The notes below the pieces were generated by a model. It was given only the letters and a program-made list of their open reading frames with translations. It did no database searches and had not been told where the DNA came from. The position numbers and the translations under genes were made by a program. DNA of 64,000 nt from contig JOBE01000015.1 in the NCBI GenBank assembly GCA_000717735.1, positions 62,001 to 126,000 on the forward strand. Direction: 5' to 3'. This document shows, in pieces, positions 39,169 to 47,555 of the stretch (position 1 is the first letter of the stretch; each line of letters starts with the position of its first letter). The stretch comes from Streptomyces griseoluteus. GTDB lineage: Bacteria > Actinomycetota > Actinomycetes > Streptomycetales > Streptomycetaceae.

Positions 39169-39657
39169 ATGACCACCGACAGCTCACTTGCCCACCCCCA
39201 GTTCGCCGCAGCTCTCCAGGAGTTGGGCCTCGACGTCGAGGTCCGCCGCTTTCCGGAGGACACCCGCACCGCGCAGCAGGCCGCCGAGGCCATCGGCTGC
39301 GAGGTCGCCGAGATCGTGAAGTCGCTGATCTTCGCCGCCGACGGGGTGCCCGTCCTCGTCCTGATGGACGGCGCCTCGCGGGTGGACGTCGAGCGGGTAC
39401 GGCGGGAGCTGTGCGCGGCGAAGGTCACCCGCGCCGACCCGAGGGTGGTCCGGGAGACCACCGGGTACGCGATCGGGGGCGTCCCGCCGTTCGGGCACAA
39501 GACCCGGACCCGCGTCCTCGCCGACCGGGGCATCCTCGACCACGACGTGGTGTGGGCGGCGGCGGGCACCCCGCGCACGGTCTTCGCGATGGACCCGAAG
39601 TCCCTCGTGACGCACGCCGGAGGCGTCCTGGTGGACGTCCGCGAGTCCTCGGCCTGA
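39169..39657 (+). CDS. YbaK/EbsC-family aminoacyl-tRNA deacylase
   Basis: Editing protein in trans that hydrolyses mischarged tRNA (Cys-tRNAPro or related). 162 residues; conserved KSLIFAADGVPVLVLMDGASRVD with the catalytic Lys, and GYAIGGVPPFGH. ATG at 39169; no Shine-Dalgarno sequence but TAGCGT 8 bp upstream, so probably leaderless. Convergent with the DUF7848-like gene, 23 bp apart. Confidence 0.9.
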   Translation: MTTDSSLAHPQFAAALQELGLDVEVRRFPEDTRTAQQAAEAIGCEVAEIVKSLIFAADGVPVLVLMDGASRVDVERVRRELCAAKVTRADPRVVRETTGYAIGGVPPFGHKTRTRVLADRGILDHDVVWAAAGTPRTVFAMDPKSLVTHAGGVLVDVRESSA

Positions 39658-39680
39658 ACGACCCCCGCTCGCGGCAACCG

Positions 39681-39926
39681 TCAGGAGCCGACAGCACCGC
39701 CTCCCGGCCCGTCGCACGAGGCTCGGAAGAAGTCCGTACGGATGCGACGGAAGCCGGTGTGGCCCGTGGACTGGACGTGGGCCAGGCACCAGACGGCGGG
39801 GGCTCGGCCGTCGTCAGCAGCGCCGGAACCGTCCAGGCAGGTGGTGCACTCGGCCTCGGTGATCGGCCCGCTTCCCGTACGGTCCTCTCGCAGTGCCCAG
39901 AGCCGGGGGCGGCGCAGGGCCCTCAC
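39681..39926 (-). CDS. Small cysteine-containing protein (DUF7848-like)
   Basis: 81 residues; ECTTCLDGSG and AVWCLAHVQSTGHTGFRRIRTDFFRA form a compact Cys/His-rich pattern seen in many Streptomyces small proteins beside XRE and HATPase genes. Start ATG 39926 overlaps the HATPase stop (ATGA). Last gene of a three-gene coupled operon. Molecular role unknown; metal binding is plausible. Confidence 0.8.
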   Translation of the reverse strand: MRALRRPRLWALREDRTGSGPITEAECTTCLDGSGAADDGRAPAVWCLAHVQSTGHTGFRRIRTDFFRASCDGPGGGAVGS

Positions 39927-40342
39927 GGCTCACCGCCCACGGACAACTCCGCCCATACGAGCTTTCCGGGCCCGCGCCGGTCGTCGATGCCCCACTTCGC
40001 GGCGAGGGTGTCGACCAGGGGAAGCCCCCAGCCACCGTCGGCACCGTCGAGCGGCAGTGCCATCAACGGCCGTCGCTCGGAGGCGTCGTGCACCTCGATG
40101 CGCAGGGCTCCGCCCCGCACCCGGGCGAAGTGGGTCTCGATCTCCCGACCAGGCACCTGGCCGTGGCGCACGGCGTTCGTCAGCAGCTCCGAGAGGACGA
40201 GCGAGGCGGCGTCCTCGACGGCCCCCCACTCCCACCGGGCGAGCGTCCGGCGCAGTTCGCGGCGGGCCAGCGGCACGCTCCGTGCGGTCTGGCTCCAGCG
40301 CAGTACGACGGTCTCGCCGTCGCGCGGGTTCGCGGACCCCAT
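39923..40342 (-). CDS. HATPase_c_2 ATP-binding protein, anti-sigma factor-like
   Basis: 139 residues; GHKL/Bergerat ATP fold with N box ELLTNAVRHG and G box GGWGLPLVDTLAAKWG, lacking any sensor or phosphotransfer domain, as in RsbW/SpoIIAB-like proteins. In whiJ-type Streptomyces loci such proteins accompany an XRE regulator and a DUF397 protein. The ATG at 40342 overlaps the upstream small gene's stop, and its stop overlaps the DUF7848-like start. Confidence 0.88.
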   Translation of the reverse strand: MGSANPRDGETVVLRWSQTARSVPLARRELRRTLARWEWGAVEDAASLVLSELLTNAVRHGQVPGREIETHFARVRGGALRIEVHDASERRPLMALPLDGADGGWGLPLVDTLAAKWGIDDRRGPGKLVWAELSVGGEP

Positions 40343-40656
40343 CAAGCCACTTCCACACCGTGGATCGAGCGAGGGCCCACGTCGACACCGTGCACGGCCA
40401 GCCACAGAGCCCGCCGCCGCTGCCGCTGCACCCGGCTTCGCTGCCGGGCCGCTTCATGGACGTCCAGGTAAGGGCGTACGAGTCGACTGTCCTCCCCTCG
40501 GAGGAGGGGAACGCCCTTGCGGCAGAGGGTTGTCGGCTCCGACGCGACACACGTGCGGGTGGACCGGGGTGCCGTCACATCCAGACGGCGACGCCCGGAC
40601 GGTGGCAGTAACAGCCGCAGGACCAGTCCGACAAGGCGGACGATAGGGTTACTCAT
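40342..40656 (-). CDS. Small Arg-rich protein, first gene of the HATPase operon
   Basis: 104 residues; hydrophobic N terminus (NPIVRLVGLVLRLLLPPSGRRR) then LRGEDSRLVRPYLDVHE and an Arg/Gln-rich tail. This composition recurs in Streptomyces small proteins next to XRE/HATPase genes; no function known. AAGGAG lies 7 bp before the ATG. ATGA overlap with the HATPase gene. Confidence 0.75.
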   Translation of the reverse strand: MSNPIVRLVGLVLRLLLPPSGRRRLDVTAPRSTRTCVASEPTTLCRKGVPLLRGEDSRLVRPYLDVHEAARQRSRVQRQRRRALWLAVHGVDVGPRSIHGVEVA

Positions 40657-40747
40657 GTTGACGCTCCTTGTAAGCGTTGACCACGCCCCCGGACCGGTCG
40701 CACGGTCGCGGGGGTCTCCTGTTTCACGCACAGGTCGACGGTCCACC

Positions 40748-40773
40748 TCACCGTTACGCAACGACAACGGTGA
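40748..40773. promoter_or_regulatory. Inverted repeat in the divergent XRE/HATPase promoter region
   Basis: TCACCGTT and AACGGTGA, 8-bp perfect arms separated by 10 bp, between the divergent operons (gap 40657-40915). Candidate site for the XRE regulator. No other gene is seen in this 259-bp gap. Confidence 0.45.
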
Positions 40774-40915
40774 GTGACCACGACCACAGCATGCCCGTGC
40801 ACCCCCAAAGAATGCAACCCTTGCGAAATACCGGTTGGCGTTCGAATCAAGTTGAGCGCCGATGCCGTGACCGCGCACACTCGCGGTATTAGCCCGGCAG
40901 AGAAGGGACCGCGCC

Positions 40916-41779
40916 ATGCCGGACAAGCGACCACGCCCGCCGACCGTCAGACTGCGCCGTCTCGCAGCCGAGTTGAGGAAGCTGCGCGCTCAAGCCGGAC
41001 TCACGCGCGAGGACGTCGCCGAGCGAACCGGCATCAACGAGGCCACGCTCTACCGAATCGAGCGGTCACGGGCGCGTCCTCAGAAGCGCACTCTGATCGG
41101 GCTGTTGGACATCTACCGAGCCGAAGAGGCTCAGCGCACAGACCTCTTGGCGCTTCAGAGCGGATCCAACGACCAGGGCTGGCTGCGGCCGTACCACTCC
41201 GAGCTGCCCGAGGAGTACACCTCGTACATCGGCTTCGAAGCGGAGGCGCGCACGGTCCGCAACTACGAGTCGCTGTTCATTCCCGGACTCGCCCAGACCG
41301 AGCACTACGCCTCGGAGGTCGTCAGAGGCGTCCTGCCGACGGCAAGCCAGAAGGAGGTCGCCCAGCGCGTCCAGGCGCGCATGGAACGGCAGGTCGTCCT
41401 CACCAAGCAGCACCCGCTGCAACTCTGGGCGATCGTGGACGAGGCGGCCCTGAGGCGCCGCGTCGGCGGGCGCGAGGTCATGCGGGAACAGGTACGGCAC
41501 CTGCTGGACCTCATGTCGGAACCCCACATCACGTTCCAGGTGATCCCGTTCGAAAAAGGCGCCCATGCCAGCATGACCGGCAGCTTCGTCCACATGGACT
41601 TCCCGGACACGGACGACCCCGAGCTCGTCTATCTCGACACACCCGCCGGCGATCTGTTCCTGGAGTCGGAGGCGGAGATCCGTCGCTACAAATCCATGTT
41701 CGAGCACCTCCAGGCGGTGGCGCTGGGGCCGAACGACAGTGTCGACCTGCTGATTAGGCTTGTGGAAGCCGAAGACTGA
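40916..41779 (+). CDS. XRE-family regulator with DUF5753 domain
   Basis: 287 residues: N-terminal helix-turn-helix (LRKLRAQAGLTREDVAERTGINEATLYRIE) and a C-terminal DUF5753 domain containing the typical EAEARTVRNYESLFIPGLAQTEHYA. AGAAGGG precedes the ATG. Followed after 15 bp by a DUF397 gene. The XRE-DUF397-HATPase set is the whiJ/bldB-region type of Streptomyces developmental and antibiotic regulators, many copies per genome. Confidence 0.9.
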   Translation: MPDKRPRPPTVRLRRLAAELRKLRAQAGLTREDVAERTGINEATLYRIERSRARPQKRTLIGLLDIYRAEEAQRTDLLALQSGSNDQGWLRPYHSELPEEYTSYIGFEAEARTVRNYESLFIPGLAQTEHYASEVVRGVLPTASQKEVAQRVQARMERQVVLTKQHPLQLWAIVDEAALRRRVGGREVMREQVRHLLDLMSEPHITFQVIPFEKGAHASMTGSFVHMDFPDTDDPELVYLDTPAGDLFLESEAEIRRYKSMFEHLQAVALGPNDSVDLLIRLVEAED

Positions 41780-41794
41780 GAGAAGGTGTTGGAA

Positions 41795-41992
41795 GTGCAG
41801 CACTACGCCGTCGAGCCCACGTGGCGAAGCAGCAGCTACAGCAGTGGCAACGGACAGTGTGTCGAGGTCAGAGACGACCGCCCGGGCAGCGTGCCCGTCC
41901 GCGACAGCAAGACCCCCGCCAGGCCTCACCTCTCCTTCCAGGCGGACGCCTGGAGCGCGTTCATCGGCGCCGTGAGGGCCGAGCAGCTGTAG
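41795..41992 (+). CDS. DUF397 protein, partner of the XRE regulator
   Basis: 65 residues; WRSSSYSSGNGQCVEVRDDRPGSVPVRDSKTP and FQADAWSAFIGAV are the DUF397 pattern. GTG at 41795 is favoured because GAAGG lies 8 bp upstream; a GTG 9 bp earlier is also possible. DUF397 proteins are thought to bind and control their XRE partner, somewhat like an antitoxin. Confidence 0.85.
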   Translation: MQHYAVEPTWRSSSYSSGNGQCVEVRDDRPGSVPVRDSKTPARPHLSFQADAWSAFIGAVRAEQL

Positions 41993-42038
41993 GACGTCCC
42001 TGGGTGCCGGGGATGCAGGGGCAGCACCGCCGGGACAC

Positions 42039-42887
42039 TCAGTCAAGCGACGCCAAGGCACTCGCGACGAGGGCGCGTGCGGCGGCTCCTCGTACGGCTC
42101 CCTGCGAGAGCCGCTCGAAGGCGCGGGCGTACAGCTCGACCTGGCTGGGCTGCGTGAGCGTGGAAGCCGCGTCGAGCGTGTCCGCGTGGACCCTCGCGCC
42201 GTCGAAGATCGTGAAGGTCGGCATGGGCCACACGGTCCGCTGCCCCGAGAACGGGACGATCCCCAGAGCGACGTTCTGGAGATCCATGACCCCGAGCAGG
42301 TGGCCGAGCTGCGCTGCCATGGTGTCAGCGCTGCACAGTCGGTGCCGCAGGACCGATTCCTCCAGAACGAACGAGAACCGGTGCGCTCCGTGGTTCAGGA
42401 CCGCGTTTCGCCGCATGCGGACCGCCACGGCATCGCTCACATCGTTCGGGGTTCCTCTGAAATCCGCGATCGAGGACAAGAGTGCGGAGGCATACCCGGG
42501 CGTTTGCAGAAACCCAGGGATGACATCGGACACGTACACCCGGAACACGCGGGTTCGCTGGTACAGGCTCTCCGTGGACTCTTGCACGCGCCGGAGGCCA
42601 CTGCCCTGAAGTCGTCTCCACTGCACGTGCGCGCTGACGGACTGCCTGTTCGCCGCGACCAGGTCGGGCGCCTGGTCGTCGGCGTCACAAGCTCGGCACC
42701 ATGCCCGGATGTCCGCATCGGCAGGTGGTGTCCTGGCGTTCTCGATCCGGGAGGACTTCGACTCCGACCAACCACACCTGACAGCCAGCTCCCGCCCGCT
42801 GATACCCGCGTCCCTACGGATCTCACGCAGTCGGCCGGCCAGTTCTTCGCGGGCCTTCTGAACGCTCGAAGAGGGATGTGGGGCCAT
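42039..42887 (-). CDS. Second XRE-family regulator with DUF5753 domain
   Basis: 282 residues; HTH LREIRRDAGISGRELAVRCGWSESKSSRIEN, then DUF5753 with YVSDVIPGFLQTPGYA. Lies 14 bp downstream of a DUF6879 gene in the same direction. By eye its third-position GC is lower than in the neighbouring housekeeping genes, suggesting acquired DNA. Tail to tail with the DUF397 gene. Confidence 0.88.
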   Translation of the reverse strand: MAPHPSSSVQKAREELAGRLREIRRDAGISGRELAVRCGWSESKSSRIENARTPPADADIRAWCRACDADDQAPDLVAANRQSVSAHVQWRRLQGSGLRRVQESTESLYQRTRVFRVYVSDVIPGFLQTPGYASALLSSIADFRGTPNDVSDAVAVRMRRNAVLNHGAHRFSFVLEESVLRHRLCSADTMAAQLGHLLGVMDLQNVALGIVPFSGQRTVWPMPTFTIFDGARVHADTLDAASTLTQPSQVELYARAFERLSQGAVRGAAARALVASALASLD

Positions 42888-42901
42888 GGAGCCGGCTTTC
42901 G

Positions 42902-43417
42902 TCAGATCTCGTACAGGTGGTGCGGGACCGCTCGCCGCCAGACAGCTTCGAAGGCGCTGGTGCACAGCTTCACGGTCTCGGGGTGCTCGGTGATCTCATC
43001 CTCGACCACCACCCCGTCACCCGAGAAGTGGTGCACCCGAAGAAGGCTGTCATCGAACAGCCAGAAGTCGTTTCCGGGCAGGGGGATGTCCGTAGCCTGT
43101 CGTCGGGGCAGCCAGCGGACTTCCTCACCGGCCGTGACATTGGCGTGGGTGACGTAGTGCTCCCACCGGATGTACTCCGTCACGGGCTCGGAGACGATAC
43201 GAGCCCGGCGGATCGATACGCCCCTTGCCACGGTGTCCCTGATCAGCTGGTCGTACGGGTGCCACCAGGACTCGCGGTCCGCCCAGTTGATCCGCTCGCC
43301 GCGCTTCCATGCCTCGAAGCGGTCGGTGGGAGCGTACGAGTCCCGCAGCTCCAGATGAACGGCGGACCGCTCGCACCGACCGAGCAACTCAGCGAAGCTG
43401 GGCACGTTCGAGGGCAT
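42902..43417 (-). CDS. DUF6879 protein
   Basis: 171 residues; HLELRDSYAPTDRFEAWKRGER, WADRESWWHPYDQLIRDTVARGV, and NDFWLFDDSLLRVHHFSGDG are the conserved blocks of this Streptomyces family, which habitually sits beside XRE/DUF5753 genes. ATG 43417 has GGGAGG 6 bp upstream (GTG 43420 is too close). Function unknown; the fixed linkage suggests a partner or effector of the XRE protein. Confidence 0.85.
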   Translation of the reverse strand: MPSNVPSFAELLGRCERSAVHLELRDSYAPTDRFEAWKRGERINWADRESWWHPYDQLIRDTVARGVSIRRARIVSEPVTEYIRWEHYVTHANVTAGEEVRWLPRRQATDIPLPGNDFWLFDDSLLRVHHFSGDGVVVEDEITEHPETVKLCTSAFEAVWRRAVPHHLYEI

Positions 43418-43420
43418 CAC

Positions 43421-43856
43421 AGGCCTCCCTGATCATCGGAATCATGCGGGCCGGAATCCTGACGATGGCCTCACCGTCGGGCACCGGTCCGTTCGCGGGG
43501 CTGCCGGCCTCGCCCCGGTGCGCCCACGACTGCCCGCGCACGCGGCCCCGCGCACGCGCGGCGCCGTCGCCCTGCTCACCGCCTCGCTCGCCTACGCCAC
43601 GCTCACCGTCGCGTACGTCGTCACCAACCGCACCACCCCGCAGCGCGAACAAGGCGCCGCCAGGCCGAGGACCGCCAGGCCCACCAGGACGATCCCGAGC
43701 GTGCGGCGGGGCGGCTTCGGGGTGGGCGTCGGGGTCGGCGTCGGCCGGGATGCGTCGTGGTTCATGACTCCATGGGAGACGAAGGGCCGTTGCCGTGGCG
43801 TATCCGGTTTTCGATATGCCCGCGATACGCCCGCGATACGTCCGGTCGTACGCGGC
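43421..43856. other. Gene-poor junction with apparent gene remnants
   Basis: No intact convincing gene across 436 bp. Around 43518-43640 the plus strand has coding-like codon use and a membrane-helix-like translation (GAVALLTASLAYATLTVAYVV), without a proper beginning or end. The minus strand from 43765 reads like the N terminus of a small membrane protein. The two meet head-on, as if two broken genes had been joined at the edge of the XRE/DUF6879 island. Confidence 0.45.
43592..43765 (-). pseudogene. Possible truncated small membrane-protein gene
   Basis: 57-codon frame: MNHDASRP, a Thr-Pro repeat, KPPRRTLGIVLVGLAVLGLAA, then a stop in sequence that looks unrelated. The first 40 residues fit a Streptomyces small membrane protein; the rest does not. 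It may be the surviving 5' end of a disrupted gene. No clear Shine-Dalgarno sequence. Confidence 0.35.
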
Positions 43857-44645
43857 TCAGCGCGGCTCCCCCAGGACCTCCGCGAAGTGCGTGTTCACCG
43901 CGAGCAGGCCGCCGTCCACGCGGAGGACCGTACCGGTGATCCAGGAGGCGTCCCGGGAGGCGAGGAAGGCGACGGCGGCGGCCACGTCCTCGGGGGCGCC
44001 GACGCGGCCCAGGGGGTAGACCCGGTCGGCGAGGGCCGCCAGGTCCGGTTCGCGGCCCGTCCACCCGGTCGTCGCGATCGTGCCCGGGTTGACCTGGTTC
44101 ACGCGGACCCCGCGCGGCGCCGCGTCGCCCGCCAGGGTGCGGGTGAGGGAGGCCAGGCCCGCCTTCGCCGCGCTGTACGCGTGGCCGCCGAAGTCCGCCT
44201 CGGCGTTGACGGAGCCGATGGTGACGATCGCCCCGCGGCCGCCGGCCGCCGCCAGGTGCGGCAGCGCCGCCCGGGAGCAGCGGACGGCGCCCATGAAGGT
44301 GATGTCGTGCTGGCCGGTCCAGACCTCGTCCGGCTCGTCCTCGAAGCGGTCCCGGTCGGGGGCGACGGGGCCGAAGGCGTTGTTGACGAGGACGTCGAGG
44401 CCGCCGAGGTGCTCCACCGCGTACGCGACCGCCGCGTCGACCGAGGCCCGGTCGCCGACGTCGCAGCGCAGGGCCGCCGCCCCCGGGATGCGGGCCGCCG
44501 TCCTCCCCGCCTCCTCCTCGTCGATGTCGGTGACCAGCACCCTGGCCCCCTCCGCCGCGAGGCGCCGGGCGGTGGCCGCTCCGATGCCGCGTGCCGCGCC
44601 GGTGACCAGTGCCGTGTATCCGTCGAACCGCCTGGTGAGTTCCAT
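43857..44645 (-). CDS. Short-chain dehydrogenase/reductase
   Basis: 262 residues; classical SDR with TGAARGIGAATARRL (NAD(P) loop, from residue 15), NNAFG, catalytic Ser (TIGSVN) and YSAAKAG. The protein ends with WITGTVLRVDGGLLAVN as in sugar or alcohol dehydrogenases of the FabG type. Divergent from the LysE exporter gene across a 191-bp gap in which no feature was identified. Substrate unknown. Confidence 0.9.
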   Translation of the reverse strand: MELTRRFDGYTALVTGAARGIGAATARRLAAEGARVLVTDIDEEEAGRTAARIPGAAALRCDVGDRASVDAAVAYAVEHLGGLDVLVNNAFGPVAPDRDRFEDEPDEVWTGQHDITFMGAVRCSRAALPHLAAAGGRGAIVTIGSVNAEADFGGHAYSAAKAGLASLTRTLAGDAAPRGVRVNQVNPGTIATTGWTGREPDLAALADRVYPLGRVGAPEDVAAAVAFLASRDASWITGTVLRVDGGLLAVNTHFAEVLGEPR

Positions 44646-44836
44646 CCCTGGATCTTCGCAAGGAGCACCGGTCTTCAGGCCGGGCGGGAATGCGATCCTC
44701 GGCCCGGAGCCGCGAAACGGCGCCGTGCCCGGTCCCGCGACTCTGTCACCTGCCCCTCGCGCGGGGACCGTTGATCGACTAGCGTCACGGGGCCGTCCTG
44801 AGGCGCGGGACGCGCGCGGGCGGGGGGAACGGAAAC

Positions 44837-45454
44837 ATGGCTCAGCTGATCGCCGTCGCGATCATCACGGTTCTGGCTGTCATCAGCCCCGGCGCGGACT
44901 TCGCCATGACGGTCCGCAACAGCTATCTGTACGGGCGGACGGCGGGGGTCCTCGCGGCCGTCGGGATCGCGCTCGGCGTGCTCGTGCACGTCACGTACAC
45001 CATGCTCGGCGTGGGCCTTCTGGTGTCGCGTTCGCCGATGCTGTTCACCGCGATGAAGCTGATCGGCGCCGCCTACCTGGTCTACATCGGATACAGGACC
45101 TTCGTCACCAAGTCGCAGGTGGACGTCGACCTGTCAAGCGACGCCGGCCTGTCGAAGGCGGGGGCGCTGCGCACCGGGTTCCTGACGAACGCGCTCAACC
45201 CCAAGACGATGCTCTTCGTGCTGAGCACGTACACCCAGGTCGTCAGCGCCGAGACGCCCGTCCTCCAGCAGGTCGGCTACGGCCTGTTCATGTCGTTCGC
45301 GCACCTGGTGTGGTTCGGGCTCGCCGCGGTGCTGTTCTCCCAGGAGAGCCTGCGCGCCCGGCTGCTGCGGCGGCAGACCGTGCTCAACAAGGTCATCGGG
45401 ACCGTGCTCGTCGGGCTCGGGATGGTGCTCGCGCTGACGCCGTCCGCCGCCTGA
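44837..45454 (+). CDS. LysE/RhtB-family amino-acid exporter
   Basis: 205 residues, about six transmembrane helices; begins ITVLAVISPGADFAMTVRNS, the family's conserved SPGPD-like motif, and has GAAYLVYIGYRTF. Exports amino acids such as threonine or homoserine lactones. The ATG follows a purine-rich GGGGGGAACGG. Convergent with the serine hydrolase gene; a 17-bp triple repeat lies between and across the hydrolase stop. Confidence 0.88.
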   Translation: MAQLIAVAIITVLAVISPGADFAMTVRNSYLYGRTAGVLAAVGIALGVLVHVTYTMLGVGLLVSRSPMLFTAMKLIGAAYLVYIGYRTFVTKSQVDVDLSSDAGLSKAGALRTGFLTNALNPKTMLFVLSTYTQVVSAETPVLQQVGYGLFMSFAHLVWFGLAAVLFSQESLRARLLRRQTVLNKVIGTVLVGLGMVLALTPSAA

Positions 45455-45464
45455 CGTCCCGTAC

Positions 45465-45515
45465 CGCGGCGTCCACAGCGTCGCGGCGTCTACAGCGCCG
45501 CGGCGTCTACAGCGC
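45465..45515. repeat. Three tandem 17-bp repeats at a convergent gene end
   Basis: Units CGCGGCGTCTACAGCGC at 45482-45498 and 45499-45515, with a two-mismatch copy at 45465-45481. The third unit carries the serine-hydrolase stop codon (45507-45509). Confidence 0.85.
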
Positions 45516-46688
45516 CGCGGCCCGCACCGCCCGCACCAGGGCCTGGGCGCGCGGGTCCGCCGTGACCGTCTTGCGCATGCCGTTGGTGACGTACCCGAAG
45601 GCGATGCCGGAGTCGGGGTCCGCGAAGCCGAGCGAGCCGCCCCGGCCGGGGTGGCCGAAGGAGGACGGGCCGAGGAGCGGGGAGGCCGGGCCGTGCAGCA
45701 TGTGGCCGAGGCCGAAGCGGGTGCCCACGAGCAGCACCCGGTCCGGGCCCGCCGACTCCTCGGCCCCGGCGAGGGCGAGGGTGTCGGGGGTGAAGAGGCG
45801 TGCGGCGCCGTTCACCGGGCCGAGGGTGGCCGCGTAGAAGCCGGCGAGGGCGCGGGCGGTCGCCACTCCGGCCGAGCCGGGCAGTTCGGCGGCCCGGTAG
45901 GCCGGGTCGTTCTCGTCGGGCTTGGGGTCGATGGCCCCGAAGGCGCGCCGGGTGAGGGAGTCGGGGTTCTCGTATGCCTCGGAGACGGAGCGCTTGGGGC
46001 GGAGCCTGAGGGCGCCGCCGCCGGGCGGGTCGATCTCCTCGACGGGGCCGAGCCGGCCGACCCGGTGGGCCTGTGCGTCGGGCAGTCCGATCCACAGGTC
46101 GAGGCCGAGGGGGCCGGTGATCTCCTCGGCGACCCAGCTGCCGATGGTGCGGCCGGTGACCTGGTGGACCAGGCCGGAGAGCAGCCAGCTGAAGGTGTGG
46201 GCGTGGTAACCGTGCCCGGTGCCGGGCTCCCAGGAGGGGGCCTGGGCGGCGATGGCGGCGGTCGCCGTCGGCAGGTCGGTCGCCTCGGCGAGCGTGAGGG
46301 GGCGGTCGAGGACGGGGACGCCCGCGCGGTGCGCGAGGAGCTGCCGTACGGTCACCCGGTCCTTGCCCGCCGCCTTGAAGTCGGGCCAGTAGGCGGCGAC
46401 CGGGGCGTCCAGGTCGAGCAGGCCGCGCTGGTGCAGGAGCAGGGGTACGGCGGCGGCGACGCCCTTGGTGGCGGACCGGACGACCTGGGCGGTGTCATGG
46501 GCCCACAGGTCCTGCCCGGCCTGCTCTTCGCCGTCGGCGGACTTGGTGCCCGCCCACAGGTCGACGACCTTGACGCCGTCCCGGTGGACGGCGACGGCCG
46601 CGCCCCGCTCACCGCGCTGTTCGAAGTTGCGCAGGAACGCGTCCCTGACCGGCTCCCAGCCCGCCGCCACCGTGCCCTGGACGTCCAC
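45507..46688 (-). CDS. Class C beta-lactamase-fold serine hydrolase (EstB-like)
   Basis: 393 residues; active-site S72ATK (SxxK) in QVVRSATKGVAAAVPLLL, AHRAGVPVLDRPLT, and GYHAHTFSWLLSGLV with the Tyr. No signal peptide, so a cytoplasmic esterase or amidase rather than a secreted beta-lactamase. GTG at 46688 is used because GGGAGA lies 9 bp upstream; extending the frame would translate a 12-bp triple repeat. Family commonly called LACTB/EstB. Confidence 0.88.
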   Translation of the reverse strand: MDVQGTVAAGWEPVRDAFLRNFEQRGERGAAVAVHRDGVKVVDLWAGTKSADGEEQAGQDLWAHDTAQVVRSATKGVAAAVPLLLHQRGLLDLDAPVAAYWPDFKAAGKDRVTVRQLLAHRAGVPVLDRPLTLAEATDLPTATAAIAAQAPSWEPGTGHGYHAHTFSWLLSGLVHQVTGRTIGSWVAEEITGPLGLDLWIGLPDAQAHRVGRLGPVEEIDPPGGGALRLRPKRSVSEAYENPDSLTRRAFGAIDPKPDENDPAYRAAELPGSAGVATARALAGFYAATLGPVNGAARLFTPDTLALAGAEESAGPDRVLLVGTRFGLGHMLHGPASPLLGPSSFGHPGRGGSLGFADPDSGIAFGYVTNGMRKTVTADPRAQALVRAVRAAAL

Positions 46689-46702
46689 CCGACCCACTCT
46701 CC

Positions 46703-46738
46703 CTTTGTACGACCTTTTGTACGACCTTTTGTACGACC
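46703..46738. repeat. Three tandem 12-bp repeats upstream of the serine hydrolase
   Basis: On the gene's strand GGTCGTACAAAA occurs three times (last copy GGTCGTACAAAG), ending just before the GGGAGA ribosome site. Array of 36 bp, period just over one helical turn. Confidence 0.85.
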
Positions 46739-46808
46739 GGCTCCCATGGTGCAACGCGAGGGGCGAGGGTCGGATTCCGGGGTCGGGCGACGGGGTCGGG
46801 CGACGCGG

Positions 46809-47551
<743 letters not shown>

Positions 47552-47555
<4 letters not shown>

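Noticed and set aside
43389..43652. 87-codon minus-strand frame overlapping the DUF6879 start
   Set aside because: Low-complexity Gly/Arg translation with no ribosome site; better explained as a shadow of the junction region.
43518..44774. Plus-strand open frame of 418 codons across the SDR gene
   Set aside because: After the first 40 codons it is antisense to a clear SDR gene; only the start region was kept as a possible remnant.
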